The notes under the pieces: generated by a model
The model's input: the letters and a program-made list of their open reading frames with translations, nothing else
What the model was told of the DNA's origin: nothing
Databases searched by the model: none
Position numbers and translations under genes: made by a program
NCBI RefSeq assembly: GCF_013085255.1
Contig: NZ_JABFCX010000003.1
Coordinates: forward strand, 1,303,242-1,367,241
Reading direction: 5' to 3'
Origin: Parvularcula mediterranea
GTDB lineage: Bacteria > Pseudomonadota > Alphaproteobacteria > Caulobacterales > Parvularculaceae
DNA: 64,000 nt
Shown here: piece after piece, positions 34,467 through 42,835 of the stretch
Position numbering within the stretch: position 1 is the first letter of the stretch
Layout: the number at the start of each line of letters is the position of its first letter

Positions 34467-35870
34467 ATGGAAATCAAAGATATCCCGCTCGCTGCGCTAA
34501 GGGTAAACCGCGCTAACGATCGACACGGCCCCGTTGCGGATGAGCCAACCGCGATAGAATGGCTTCTCGAAAACTTCGCGAGCGCAATGAGGAAGCTTGC
34601 GAAAGATATCAGCGAGCAGGGGGCCGTCTACGAGCCTCCTCTGGTGATGGAGGAAGACGGCGTTTACGTTGTCTACGATGGCAACAGGCGAACCACGACG
34701 CTCAAGCTACTTGTTTCACCACAGTTAGCACCCACTAGGCAGTGGGCTGACTTCTATGAAAAGGTCCGCCAGACCTTTGCGGGCGAGCTCCCGCGATCTC
34801 TTTCATGTTGGGTGGAGACAGATAAGGCACGCTTGGATGAGATTCTTTACCGACGCCACAATGGGAGTCAGGGTGGTGTCGGCCAAGCCGCTTGGGATGA
34901 CCGAGCGAAGTCGAACTTTCAGCACCGGACAGGCAAGAAATCTTCTGTAGACGTTGCTGAGCAGATAGAACGCCTTTTGGCTGATGCAGGGCGTCTTCCC
35001 GACGTCACGGCGATCCCACGCTCAAATCTGCGAAGGCTGCTTTCTGCAGAAGTTTATCGGCGTCGGGTTGGCGTCACAGTGAAGGATCGTAAGCTTGTGT
35101 TCTGCAGAGCACCAGAAAAAGCACTAGCCGCGTTGGAGAGGATTGCTTCTGATTTAATCAGCAAAAAGATCACTCTTGACGATATCTGGGATGCAGATGC
35201 GAAGACAAAATACCTGGACAGTTTGGACAGCCAGGGCGTTCTTCCGACTGCAGAAGACATTCTTCCTGAAGTTTCTACTCTTGTAGCATCGAACTCAAAG
35301 CAAGCTGGTGGTGGATCGGAGGCAAAAGGCTCTGATGGTTCTACGAACGCCGAAAATGAAGGGAATTCCGAGCCTGAGAACGACCAAGGGGGAGGCGTTA
35401 AGATCAAGCCATCAAGCCCTCGTCACGAGAGATGGACTTTGATCCGAGCGGTTGATCTTGGAATCGAAGAAACTACCTCCAATCGAAGGGCGCTCGATAT
35501 CATCAATGAACTCCAGCATAACCTCTTTTTTGGCCAGCACGACAACGCGATAGCTGTACTTTTCCGAGTACTGATAGAAATTTCGACTGATACATACGCG
35601 AAGGAGGTTGGTCTTGACCTTCGATGGAACGACAAGCTTTCCAATCGCTATAGCAAGGTGCTGACAGAACTTCGGGAACGAAGAGCGCTGGAACGGAAGT
35701 ATGCTGAGTTTATTAAAAAGTTTGAAGGCTCCGAGCCCTTGCTCTCAGCGCATACATTTAACGCCTATGTTCATGATGAAAAAGTCTTCCCGTCGCCTGA
35801 TCATCTGAAGACGATGTGGGATACGCTTCAGACCTATGTCGTGGCATGCTTGTCATATCGGGCGCCGTAG
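34467..35870 (+). CDS. ParB/Srx N-terminal domain protein with C-terminal HEPN-like helical domain (candidate defence gene)
   Basis: The product has 467 residues from the ATG at 34467; an ATG nine codons earlier is possible. The N-terminus, MEIKDIPLAALRVN, followed by MRKLAKDISEQGAVYEPPL and VVYDGNRRTTTLKLL, is a ParB/sulfiredoxin-type domain with the nucleotide-contacting GNRR-like motif. A middle region and a low-complexity Ser/Glu/Asn linker (about 290-330) follow. The helical C-terminal domain reads IAVLFRVLIEISTDTYA and ends NAYVHDEKVFPSPDHLKTMWDTLQTYV, which resembles HEPN-type domains. Similar domain mixes occur in defence islands. The function is inference. The codon use is more AT-rich than flanking genes, and there is no partner gene. 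Confidence 0.6.
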   Translation: MEIKDIPLAALRVNRANDRHGPVADEPTAIEWLLENFASAMRKLAKDISEQGAVYEPPLVMEEDGVYVVYDGNRRTTTLKLLVSPQLAPTRQWADFYEKVRQTFAGELPRSLSCWVETDKARLDEILYRRHNGSQGGVGQAAWDDRAKSNFQHRTGKKSSVDVAEQIERLLADAGRLPDVTAIPRSNLRRLLSAEVYRRRVGVTVKDRKLVFCRAPEKALAALERIASDLISKKITLDDIWDADAKTKYLDSLDSQGVLPTAEDILPEVSTLVASNSKQAGGGSEAKGSDGSTNAENEGNSEPENDQGGGVKIKPSSPRHERWTLIRAVDLGIEETTSNRRALDIINELQHNLFFGQHDNAIAVLFRVLIEISTDTYAKEVGLDLRWNDKLSNRYSKVLTELRERRALERKYAEFIKKFEGSEPLLSAHTFNAYVHDEKVFPSPDHLKTMWDTLQTYVVACLSYRAP

Positions 35871-35978
35871 GAACCTTATCCCCACCCCCCAAAACCACCC
35901 TATAATCCCATCATCGCGGCAGGAGCGGGATCGGCTGGTACCGTCGCCTTTCGGCCTGTCGTTTCGTGGAGGCCCACA

Positions 35979-36140
35979 TTTTTGTGGCGCTACCGCTCAC
36001 TCGCGTTCGCTATATGAGCGCGCCGCGCAGGAGCGCGGGTGCTTCGCTCGAGCTAAGCACCTCTCTCCGCTGCGTGCCGCCGCGTCAGCGGCCAGTGCGC
36101 TCAAGTAGCGAGCGACAGCGAGCGGTAGTGCCAAGAAAAA
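35979..36140. repeat. Large cloverleaf-like inverted repeat
   Basis: The outer arms (about 35979-36021 and 36097-36140) form a long imperfect stem. The left arm has TGGCGCTACCGCTCACT; the right arm, read in reverse complement, has TGGCACTACCGCTCGCT. TGAGCGC (36015-36021) pairs with GCGCTCA (36097-36103) at the base of the inner part. Inside lie three hairpins: CCGCGC/GCGCGG (36023-36038), GGTGCTT/AAGCACC (36038-36061) and CCGCTG/CAGCGG (36067-36091). The 517-nt gap between 35871 and 36387 holds this structure and the secG terminator. In the remainder (35871-35978 and 36141-36339) I see no gene. Confidence 0.75.
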
Positions 36141-36339
36141 GACTGGGGCTTTGGAGGCGTGAGCTCGGGATGGGCCGTCTCCGAGGTAGTGGCTGAAGCG
36201 AACTTGCGCGCGAGGAGGGTGTGGGAGCCCTTGTGCCGCCGCTCCAAAACAAAGAACCCATCCGTCGCGGCGACCCGCGCGCAAGGTTCCCGTCTCTCCT
36301 GACAAGCCGGACCCCCGGGCCGGCCCTTCAGCCTGCCAC

Positions 36340-36366
36340 AAAAAAAGCCGCCCCGAAGGACGGCTC
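36340..36366 (-). terminator. Rho-independent terminator of secG
   Basis: On the minus strand AGCCGTCC, a TTCGG-containing loop and GGCGGCT are followed by a run of at least seven T. It lies just past the secG stop at 36388. Confidence 0.88.
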
Positions 36367-36387
36367 TTGCTGGTGAGGGGGAGGGCC

Positions 36388-36807
36388 TTAGCGCTGGGGC
36401 TCGTCCTCTTCCTGGCCTTGCGTCTCACCACTCGCCCCCAGATCATCGGGGAGGGTGAAGGCGTCCGGAGCTTCCGCCTCAGGCGCTTCGTCCTCGCCCG
36501 GGCCAAGAATGTCGGTGAAGTCCTGCTCACCCAGCTCGCCCTGCTCCTCGATCGGCAGGAAATTGACCTCGTTCTCGCCGCGGTCCACGACCAGCGAGAA
36601 GACCAGCGAGTTGGCAAAGAACAGCGCCGCCAGCACCGACGTCGCGCGGGTCAGCGCCGTCGCCGTACCGCGGGCCGACATCATGCCGCCTCCGCCGCCA
36701 CCGCCGCCCATGCCGAGGCCACCTGCGCCGTCGGAGCGCTGGAGGAGGACCACGCCGATCAGGGCGAGGACGATCATGGCTTGGATGGTCAGAATGATAG
36801 CGGTCAT
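36388..36807 (-). CDS. secG: Protein-export membrane protein SecG
   Basis: SecG is the small auxiliary subunit of the SecYEG translocon. The 139-residue product has two membrane helices: MTAIILTIQAMIVLALIGVVLLQ and the segment around ATSVLAALFFANSLVFSLV. The hallmark QRSDGAGGLGMGGGGG loop lies between them. The acidic C-terminal tail of about 60 residues is typical of alphaproteobacteria. It overlaps the upstream hydrolase by 4 nt and is last in the tpiA-hydrolase-secG run. Confidence 0.92.
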   Translation of the reverse strand: MTAIILTIQAMIVLALIGVVLLQRSDGAGGLGMGGGGGGGGMMSARGTATALTRATSVLAALFFANSLVFSLVVDRGENEVNFLPIEEQGELGEQDFTDILGPGEDEAPEAEAPDAFTLPDDLGASGETQGQEEDEPQR

Positions 36808-37847
36808 GACGCTTCCTGCTTGGACTGGCTGACAGCCGACCGCTGCGGGAAGACCGCAGTGATGGCTCGAAGCGCGCTCTCTAGAGGCGAGCGTGCTGCC
36901 ATTTCAAGCCGCTGATCGACCCTTTCGACGGCGTCCAGACATCTTTCCGGATGAGAATGGTGCAATGCGTGCCCGCCGCCATCGACGATATCGAGGCCAC
37001 AGTTCGGAATCTCGCTCGCCAGCTTCCGCCCATGGATCGGCAAAAGCACCGTCAGATCATGGGTCCCCGCCACGATCTCCACCGGCACGTCGATCTCCGG
37101 GTAGCGCTTTTGAAGGGGCACCAGCTGCTCATAGAGGCGGCAGATATCCTCGGCGTTCCAGCGGAACTCCTCGGCCCTGAACCCCAGCGCCGTGCGGGTC
37201 CGGTCGAAATAATAGGAGGCCGCCTTGCAGCCCTTGAGAGCTTGCGCCACCCCGCGCTTGACGCCGTACCGGGCGTAAAGAGCGATGAAGGTGCGCCTGA
37301 ACAGCCAGCCATAACGTGGGTTCAGCGCCACGCGGATGTACCACCTCACCCCGTAGGGCCAAGGGTGGCTGACCGGAGCAACGAGGACCACGCCTGCCAC
37401 ATCCTCAGGGTAGGCGAGGGCCCAGACAAGGGCGGTGGCTGCGCCGTAGCTTTGACCGACAACCACGTAGCGCTCGCCCCCTTCCTTACGGACCGCTTCG
37501 CGCATGCCAGCCACCTGTACCTCGATGCGGTGGCCATGCTCGGGCCGTTCGGAGAAGCCGTGGCCTGGGCGGTCGGGAATGAAGACCTGCCGGTTCTTCG
37601 ACAGCTCGGGCGCGAGGTCGAGGTCCATGTCGAGGCCGTTGGTGAAGCTGCCGTGGAGCATGACCACCGGGAGTTTGTCTCCCTGATCCTCGCCCCGCGC
37701 GATCATATGCAGCCGGCCCTGCTCGGTCTCGTAGATGCTCCCCGCCGGCGGCTTCTCCTTCGCCACGCGCCGGTCGTTCCAGTAGGAATAGAGGACCACG
37801 GCGACGAGCAGTGAGAATGCCGTCAGGACGAAGAGCTGCGGGGTCAT
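36804..37847 (-). CDS. Membrane-anchored alpha/beta hydrolase
   Basis: The 347-residue product begins with an N-terminal membrane helix (LFVLTAFSLLVAVVLYSYW). Hydrolase-fold signs are VVMLHGSFTNGLDMDLDL, FIPDRPGHGFSERP, the nucleophile elbow VVGQSYGAATAL, the acid region GTHDLTVLLP and the catalytic His in GGGHALHHSHPE. The substrate is unknown. It overlaps tpiA by 1 nt (TGATG) upstream and secG by 4 nt downstream, so it is in their operon. Confidence 0.85.
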   Translation of the reverse strand: MTPQLFVLTAFSLLVAVVLYSYWNDRRVAKEKPPAGSIYETEQGRLHMIARGEDQGDKLPVVMLHGSFTNGLDMDLDLAPELSKNRQVFIPDRPGHGFSERPEHGHRIEVQVAGMREAVRKEGGERYVVVGQSYGAATALVWALAYPEDVAGVVLVAPVSHPWPYGVRWYIRVALNPRYGWLFRRTFIALYARYGVKRGVAQALKGCKAASYYFDRTRTALGFRAEEFRWNAEDICRLYEQLVPLQKRYPEIDVPVEIVAGTHDLTVLLPIHGRKLASEIPNCGLDIVDGGGHALHHSHPERCLDAVERVDQRLEMAARSPLESALRAITAVFPQRSAVSQSKQEAS

Positions 37848-38545
37848 CAGGCCGCCCGGGCGATCCCGAGGAAGTCCTCGGCCTTGAGGCTGGCGCCGCC
37901 GACAAGCGCGCCGCCCACATGAGGCACCGACAGGATCTCGGCTGCATTCGAGGGCTTCACCGAGCCGCCATAAAGGAGGGGGGTCTTCTCACCGAGATAG
38001 TCGCGCATGGACTGATGCATGGCAGCGATGTCGTCCGTTGAGGGCACTTTGCCAGTGCCGATCGCCCAGATGGGCTCATACGCCACGATAACCCGGTCGG
38101 CGATGCCGTGGACAAGTTCGAGCTGGCCTTTGACGAAGCTCTCGGCCTTGGCGGCTTCGCGGGTCTCCAGGCTTTCGCCGACGCAGAAGACCGGGACGAG
38201 GCCAGCGCGCAGGATCGCCTCGACCTTGCCCGCAAGAACGTCATCGTCGTCGCGGAGTTCGTCACGGCATTCAGAATGGCCCACGATGCAGTAGGTGGCG
38301 CCTGCGTCCGCAATCATCTCTGCCGAGACGCGGCCAGTGTGGGCGCCGCTTTCCTTGGCGTGGCAGTCCTGCCCACCGAGGAGGACATTGCTCCCTGCAA
38401 GGGCCTCGCTCATCGCCATGATCAGGGTCGCCGGCGGGCAAATCACGAGCTGATCGCCCGGCTTTGCGCCTTCCGCCACTTTTTTCGCCTCAGCCAGCCC
38501 AGCCTTGAGGCCGTTCATCTTCCAATTTCCGATGATGAGCGCCAT
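37847..38545 (-). CDS. tpiA: Triosephosphate isomerase
   Basis: TpiA interconverts dihydroxyacetone phosphate and glyceraldehyde 3-phosphate. The 232-residue product is a little shorter than the usual 250. The catalytic residues are present: Asn/Lys in GNWKMNG, His in CIVGHSECR and Glu in AYEPIWAIGTG. The phosphate loop is LLYGGSVKPSNA. It is first in an operon with the hydrolase and secG and divergent from ppiD. Confidence 0.95.
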   Translation of the reverse strand: MALIIGNWKMNGLKAGLAEAKKVAEGAKPGDQLVICPPATLIMAMSEALAGSNVLLGGQDCHAKESGAHTGRVSAEMIADAGATYCIVGHSECRDELRDDDDVLAGKVEAILRAGLVPVFCVGESLETREAAKAESFVKGQLELVHGIADRVIVAYEPIWAIGTGKVPSTDDIAAMHQSMRDYLGEKTPLLYGGSVKPSNAAEILSVPHVGGALVGGASLKAEDFLGIARAA

Positions 38546-38655
38546 AAGTCCTCTCCAAAGTCCTGGCCGCCGTTTGCGCGAAGCTGCTTCGCTTGCAAAC
38601 CCTGCCCGGTCATCACAAACGCCTCGTTACGACGACGAAGAGACGCCGATCTATT

Positions 38656-40515
38656 ATGCTGAAAAGTTTCCGTAACCTCCTCGAAGGCCCGGGCCGCTGG
38701 ATTTTCCTCATCCTGCTTTGCGCAGCGTTCGGCGTCTTCGGCGTCCCTGCGCTTGAGAATTTCGGCGGCAGCTCGGCTGTGACCGTTGGCAAGCAGGAGG
38801 TCTCGGCCAGGGATCTCGAGCTTGAAGTCAGGAATCAGGTTGCCCGGATTCAGCAGCAGAACCCTTCGGTGACCCGCGATCAGCTGATGAGTGCAGGCAT
38901 CGGCCAGCAGGCTCTCGACACGCTGATCGTTCGGGCGCTCCTCGAAGAGGAGGCCCGCAAGCTTGGCATCGGTGCTCCGGACGAAGTTGTTCAGGCTTAC
39001 ATCCGCCAGCTTGACGGTCTCACGGACCCCGAGACGGGCCGGTTCCAGCAGGAGCGCCTTGCGCTGTTCCTGCAGCAGGAGCGGATGACACCCGGCATGT
39101 TCGGCGACATGATGCGCAGCGAGATCATCCGGAACCAGCTGATCGGCGCACTCGGCGCGAACGCTCCGGCGCCGGAGGAGCTGACGCGCTACTACATCCT
39201 TCGCCGGCTGGAGAGCCGTGAGGTGCGTTACGCGCTTCTGCCCTCCGAAGGTGCCGCGGCCGAGCCGACCGATGAAGAGATCGAGGCGGCTTACCAGGCC
39301 TCGCTCGACCAGTACCAGACGCCGGAGTACCGGACGCTCACGGTGCTGACGATTACCGAGGACGACGTCGCAAGCGAGGTCACCGTCAGCGAAGACGACC
39401 TGCAGCAGCTCTACAATGCCCGTGTTGGCGCGGAGGCAGCAGCAGAGACCCGCAGCATCCGCCAGATCCTCGTGCCCGCTGCGTCGGCTGACGAAGCTGC
39501 AGCGCTCGCAGCGGACGGTGCTGACCTCGCTGCTATCGCCGAGGCGACCTCGGCTCGGATTACGACGTTGAACGACCAGCTGCGCAGCACCTTCGTCAAC
39601 GAAGATCTCGCCGAAGCCGTCTTCGCCGCCGAAGAGGGTGCGCTTGTCGGCCCGATTTCCACAGACTTCGGGACCGTGTTTGCCGAAGTCGCAAGCATCA
39701 GCGCTTCGCAGGGCCGCAGCTTTGAAGAGATGCGCGAAGAGCTCGAAGCTGAGCTACGGTCTGAGATCTCGCAGGACAGCCTGATAGAGCTGGTCGAAGA
39801 GTTCGAAGGCCAGCGTGACTTAGGCGTCGGGATCGAGGCCGCTGCGGAGACCGTCGGCCTTGAGGCGCGTACGGAAGGTCCGCTGGACCGCGAGCTGATC
39901 ACCCGCTTTGGCGCCATCGCCAACGTGCCCGCTGCGCTTGGGCAGGAAGCTTTCCTTCTCGCTGAGGGTGAGGAGAGCCGTTCGGTGCGCCTCGAAGATG
40001 GTTATGGCTTCGTCACGGTCGAGCAAATCACGCCGCCTGCACCTCGTCCGCTGACGGAGGTTCGCTCGGAAGTCGTCGCAGCCCTCAAGGCTGAGCGCCG
40101 AGAGAATGCCGCGAACGAGCTCAAGGCTCGCTTTCAGGCGCTTCTTGCTCAGGACAAAGACTTTGCTGCTGCAGCGACGGAGCTCGGCGGAACGGTGGAG
40201 ACCGTGACGTTCGGCCCAGGATCGCAGCCTGAGGGCTTGCCCGCAGGACTTGCTCCGCAAGCCGCCAACGCATCCGTCTCAGAGCTCTTCTCCTTTGGTG
40301 CAGCTGACAACCAGGTGGTCGTCGGCGAAGTCACCGGCGTCAGCTTTGAGCAGCTCGATGCCCTCGAGGCCGTTCTTCCTCAATTCGCTGTCCAGATCGG
40401 TCAGTCGATCTCCGGCGAGCTGAGCCAGGCCTACCTGGAGGCCCTGCAGGAGAGCACGAACGTCAAGCAGAACGCCCGTCAGATCGCCCGCGGCCTCGGC
40501 CAGGATACCCAGTGA
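38656..40515 (+). CDS. PpiD/SurA-like periplasmic folding factor
   Basis: The product has 619 residues from the ATG at 38656. It has one N-terminal membrane anchor (WIFLILLCAAFGVFGVPAL), then a SurA-N-like chaperone domain (VTVGKQEVSARDLELEVRNQV). A degenerate parvulin segment (TRSIRQILVPAASADEAAAL to GPISTDFGTVFAEV) is followed by a long helical C-terminal part. The PPIase core has lost much of the consensus, so a chaperone role at the translocon is more likely than isomerase activity. Its TGA overlaps the trpE GTG start by 4 nt, as in related alphaproteobacteria. Confidence 0.87.
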   Translation: MLKSFRNLLEGPGRWIFLILLCAAFGVFGVPALENFGGSSAVTVGKQEVSARDLELEVRNQVARIQQQNPSVTRDQLMSAGIGQQALDTLIVRALLEEEARKLGIGAPDEVVQAYIRQLDGLTDPETGRFQQERLALFLQQERMTPGMFGDMMRSEIIRNQLIGALGANAPAPEELTRYYILRRLESREVRYALLPSEGAAAEPTDEEIEAAYQASLDQYQTPEYRTLTVLTITEDDVASEVTVSEDDLQQLYNARVGAEAAAETRSIRQILVPAASADEAAALAADGADLAAIAEATSARITTLNDQLRSTFVNEDLAEAVFAAEEGALVGPISTDFGTVFAEVASISASQGRSFEEMREELEAELRSEISQDSLIELVEEFEGQRDLGVGIEAAAETVGLEARTEGPLDRELITRFGAIANVPAALGQEAFLLAEGEESRSVRLEDGYGFVTVEQITPPAPRPLTEVRSEVVAALKAERRENAANELKARFQALLAQDKDFAAAATELGGTVETVTFGPGSQPEGLPAGLAPQAANASVSELFSFGAADNQVVVGEVTGVSFEQLDALEAVLPQFAVQIGQSISGELSQAYLEALQESTNVKQNARQIARGLGQDTQ

Positions 40516-42020
40516 CGGACGCTGGCTACCGGAGCCTCGCGCCTTCGTTCGAGGCATTCCGGGAGGTCCATGACCGGGGTGAGCGGCAGCTCGTCTACCG
40601 GCGGTTCCTCGGCGATCTCGAAACGCCGCTTTCGGCGTATCTGAAGCTGACGGGCGACCGTCCGGGTTCGTTTCTCCTTGAGTCCGTCGAAGGTGGGGAG
40701 CAGCTTGGCCGCTACTCTACCATTGGCATGGCGCCTGATCTGTTCTGGCAGTGCAAGGACAATCGCTGGCAGCTTCTTGGTGAGAATGGCGAGGAGCTTG
40801 CGAGCGGAGAGGATGCGCTTACCTCGATCCGTCAGCTGACGGAAGCCGAGCGGATCGAGATGTCGCAAGACGTCGAGGAAGACCTGCCGCCGATGGCGTC
40901 GGGGCTCTTCGGGTTCTTTGCCTACGACTTTATCCGCTATTTCGAGCGGCTGCCTGAAAGGCCGGAGGATCATCTCGGCCTGCCAGATGCCTATTTTGTA
41001 AGGCCCACAGTGGTCGCAACCTTCGACAGTGTGCGGAGGGAAGTGGTCCTTGTAACCGCTGTCCGGCCTGAGGATGGGGTCTCGGCTGAGGATGCCTACG
41101 CCAAGGCAGACGATCGCCTCGAAGCGCTTCTCGGCCAGCTGCGCCAGCCGCTCGATGTGCCGAAAGCCGTGCCGACGGATGCGCCGCAGTTCGCGTCGAA
41201 CATGACCCCTGAGGCCTATCTGGACTGCGTTCATCAGGCCAAGGAATACATTGCTGCAGGCGATATCTTCCAGGTGGTCCTGTCACAGCGTTACTCGGCC
41301 GACTTTGGCGGCTCGCCGCTCGACGCCTATCGGCACCTCCGGCGGATCAATCCTTCGCCGTTCCTCTTCTACCTCAATTTCGAGCCTGCGACGTTCCTCG
41401 GCGCGAGCCCCGAAATTCTTGTCCGTGTGCGGAACGGCGAGGTGACGATCAGGCCTATCGCCGGCACCCGTCCTCGCGGCAAGACGCCTGAGGAGGACAA
41501 GGCGCTGGAGGCCGAGCTTCTCGCCGATGAGAAGGAGCGGGCAGAGCATTTGATGCTGCTCGACCTTGGCCGAAACGATGTCGGGCGCAGCGCGAAGCTC
41601 GGCACGGTCACGCCCACGGACACGTTCTTCATCGAGCGTTTCAGCCATGTGATGCACATCACGTCGAATGTCACAGGTGAGCTGAAGGATGACCTCACGC
41701 CTCTCGACGCCATGCTCAACGGCTTCCCCGCGGGCACGCTGACCGGCGCGCCCAAGATCCGCGCTATGGAGATCATCGACGAACTCGAGGTCTCGGCGCG
41801 CGGGGTCTATGGCGGGGCCATCGGTTATTTCGGTGCGGACGGTGAGTTCGACAGCTGCATCGGCCTGCGCATGGCGGTGGTGAAGGACGGCAAGGTCCAC
41901 GTCCAGGCTGGCGCGGGCGTTGTCCATGACAGTGATCCGCAGGCGGAGCTTGATGAGTGCGGCGCGAAGAGCCGGGCGATCAAGCTGGCTTTTGAGCTCT
42001 GTGCAGAAGGCGCGCTTTAG
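40512..42020 (+). CDS. trpE: Anthranilate synthase component I
   Basis: TrpE makes anthranilate from chorismate using ammonia supplied by TrpG. The 502-residue product begins with GTG, which overlaps the ppiD stop (GTGA). The tryptophan-feedback LLES motif is in SFLLESVEGGEQLGRYSTIG. The chorismate-binding core shows IFQVVLSQRYS, RPIAGTRPRGKTPEED, ELLADEKERAEHLMLLDLGRND and FPAGTLTGAPKIRAMEIID. No leader peptide or attenuator is possible before it because of the overlap. Confidence 0.95.
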   Translation: MTDAGYRSLAPSFEAFREVHDRGERQLVYRRFLGDLETPLSAYLKLTGDRPGSFLLESVEGGEQLGRYSTIGMAPDLFWQCKDNRWQLLGENGEELASGEDALTSIRQLTEAERIEMSQDVEEDLPPMASGLFGFFAYDFIRYFERLPERPEDHLGLPDAYFVRPTVVATFDSVRREVVLVTAVRPEDGVSAEDAYAKADDRLEALLGQLRQPLDVPKAVPTDAPQFASNMTPEAYLDCVHQAKEYIAAGDIFQVVLSQRYSADFGGSPLDAYRHLRRINPSPFLFYLNFEPATFLGASPEILVRVRNGEVTIRPIAGTRPRGKTPEEDKALEAELLADEKERAEHLMLLDLGRNDVGRSAKLGTVTPTDTFFIERFSHVMHITSNVTGELKDDLTPLDAMLNGFPAGTLTGAPKIRAMEIIDELEVSARGVYGGAIGYFGADGEFDSCIGLRMAVVKDGKVHVQAGAGVVHDSDPQAELDECGAKSRAIKLAFELCAEGAL

Positions 42021-42835
42021 CTGCCGTCGTCGGCCGCACCGGCGCTGGCAAGAGCGCTGACCAGCACGAAGCGGTAGGCCTCCCCTTTTGCCTCTGCCCA
42101 AGCGTTCAGGGCACTGATCGTCGAAGGGTAGGGGTGGCCGATCCCCACCGCATAGCCTCGCACCTCCGCGGTCTGCTCCAGCATCCCGAGCTGCCGCTCC
42201 ACATGCTCCGCGCCCCTGCGGCCGAAGTCGCCGTCGAGGAAGAGGTCGGCCTCCACGACCCGCGCACCCAGCCGCTTGCCCTCCCGGTAAGCCACGCTGC
42301 GCGGGCTGGTCTTGGAATCGAGAAAGTAGAGCCCCCGGGTACGCGTCTCGGCCATGACGACACGCATCGCGGCGGTACTCTCGGTGGCGAGGCTGCCCGT
42401 ATGGTTGTTCACCCCTGAATAGCCTTCGAGCTTGCCAAGGTTCCGGACCGTAAGCCGCCGGGTCTCCGAACCCGGCCGCGCAGGCACCATGTCAGGCCCG
42501 GCATCCTCGCGCCGCCGCTTAGGCTCCATCGGAAGGTGCAGGATCGCCTCATGCCGCGGATCGAGCGCGTCCAGCATCCCCTGCGCCTCCGCCCCATAGG
42601 GAAGGAAGGCCACCGTCGCAGGAAAGGGCAGGCGGTTCACCGCGCGAAAGCGCTCCCAGTCGAGGCCGACATCGTCAATCACGATGGCGATCAGCGGCCG
42701 TTCATCCACCTTCTCCGGCAGGCGCAGGGGCACGCCCTCGCGCAGATCCTCCGCCTTGCCGGGCGCGGCGAGGAGGAGAATTGCGCTGAGCGCTGCGAGT
42801 GCTAAGCCTCGGTTTTTCGACTTGCGTGCCGCCAT
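42017..42835 (-). CDS. Divergent polysaccharide deacetylase (YibQ-like), antisense within the trp cluster
   Basis: The 272-residue product has a signal peptide (GLALAALSAILLLAAPGKA) and matches the divergent polysaccharide deacetylase family. It reads RPLIAIVIDDVGLD at the start, then ATVAFLPYG, AILHLPMEP, SGVNNHTGSLAT, FLDSKTSPRSVAY and AVGIGHPYPSTI. Its enzymatic role is unproven in the family, but it is exported and probably acts on envelope polysaccharide. It lies on the opposite strand between trpE and trpG, overlapping the trpE stop by 4 nt. Its start codon is interlocked with the trpG start in CATG. Confidence 0.85.
   Translation of the reverse strand: MAARKSKNRGLALAALSAILLLAAPGKAEDLREGVPLRLPEKVDERPLIAIVIDDVGLDWERFRAVNRLPFPATVAFLPYGAEAQGMLDALDPRHEAILHLPMEPKRRREDAGPDMVPARPGSETRRLTVRNLGKLEGYSGVNNHTGSLATESTAAMRVVMAETRTRGLYFLDSKTSPRSVAYREGKRLGARVVEADLFLDGDFGRRGAEHVERQLGMLEQTAEVRGYAVGIGHPYPSTISALNAWAEAKGEAYRFVLVSALASAGAADDGS

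Noticed and set aside
35836..36617. Short plus- and minus-strand frames across the cloverleaf repeat
   Set aside because: They are read through a strong inverted repeat and the secG terminator, and their proteins are Arg/Ser/Ala-rich with no motif.
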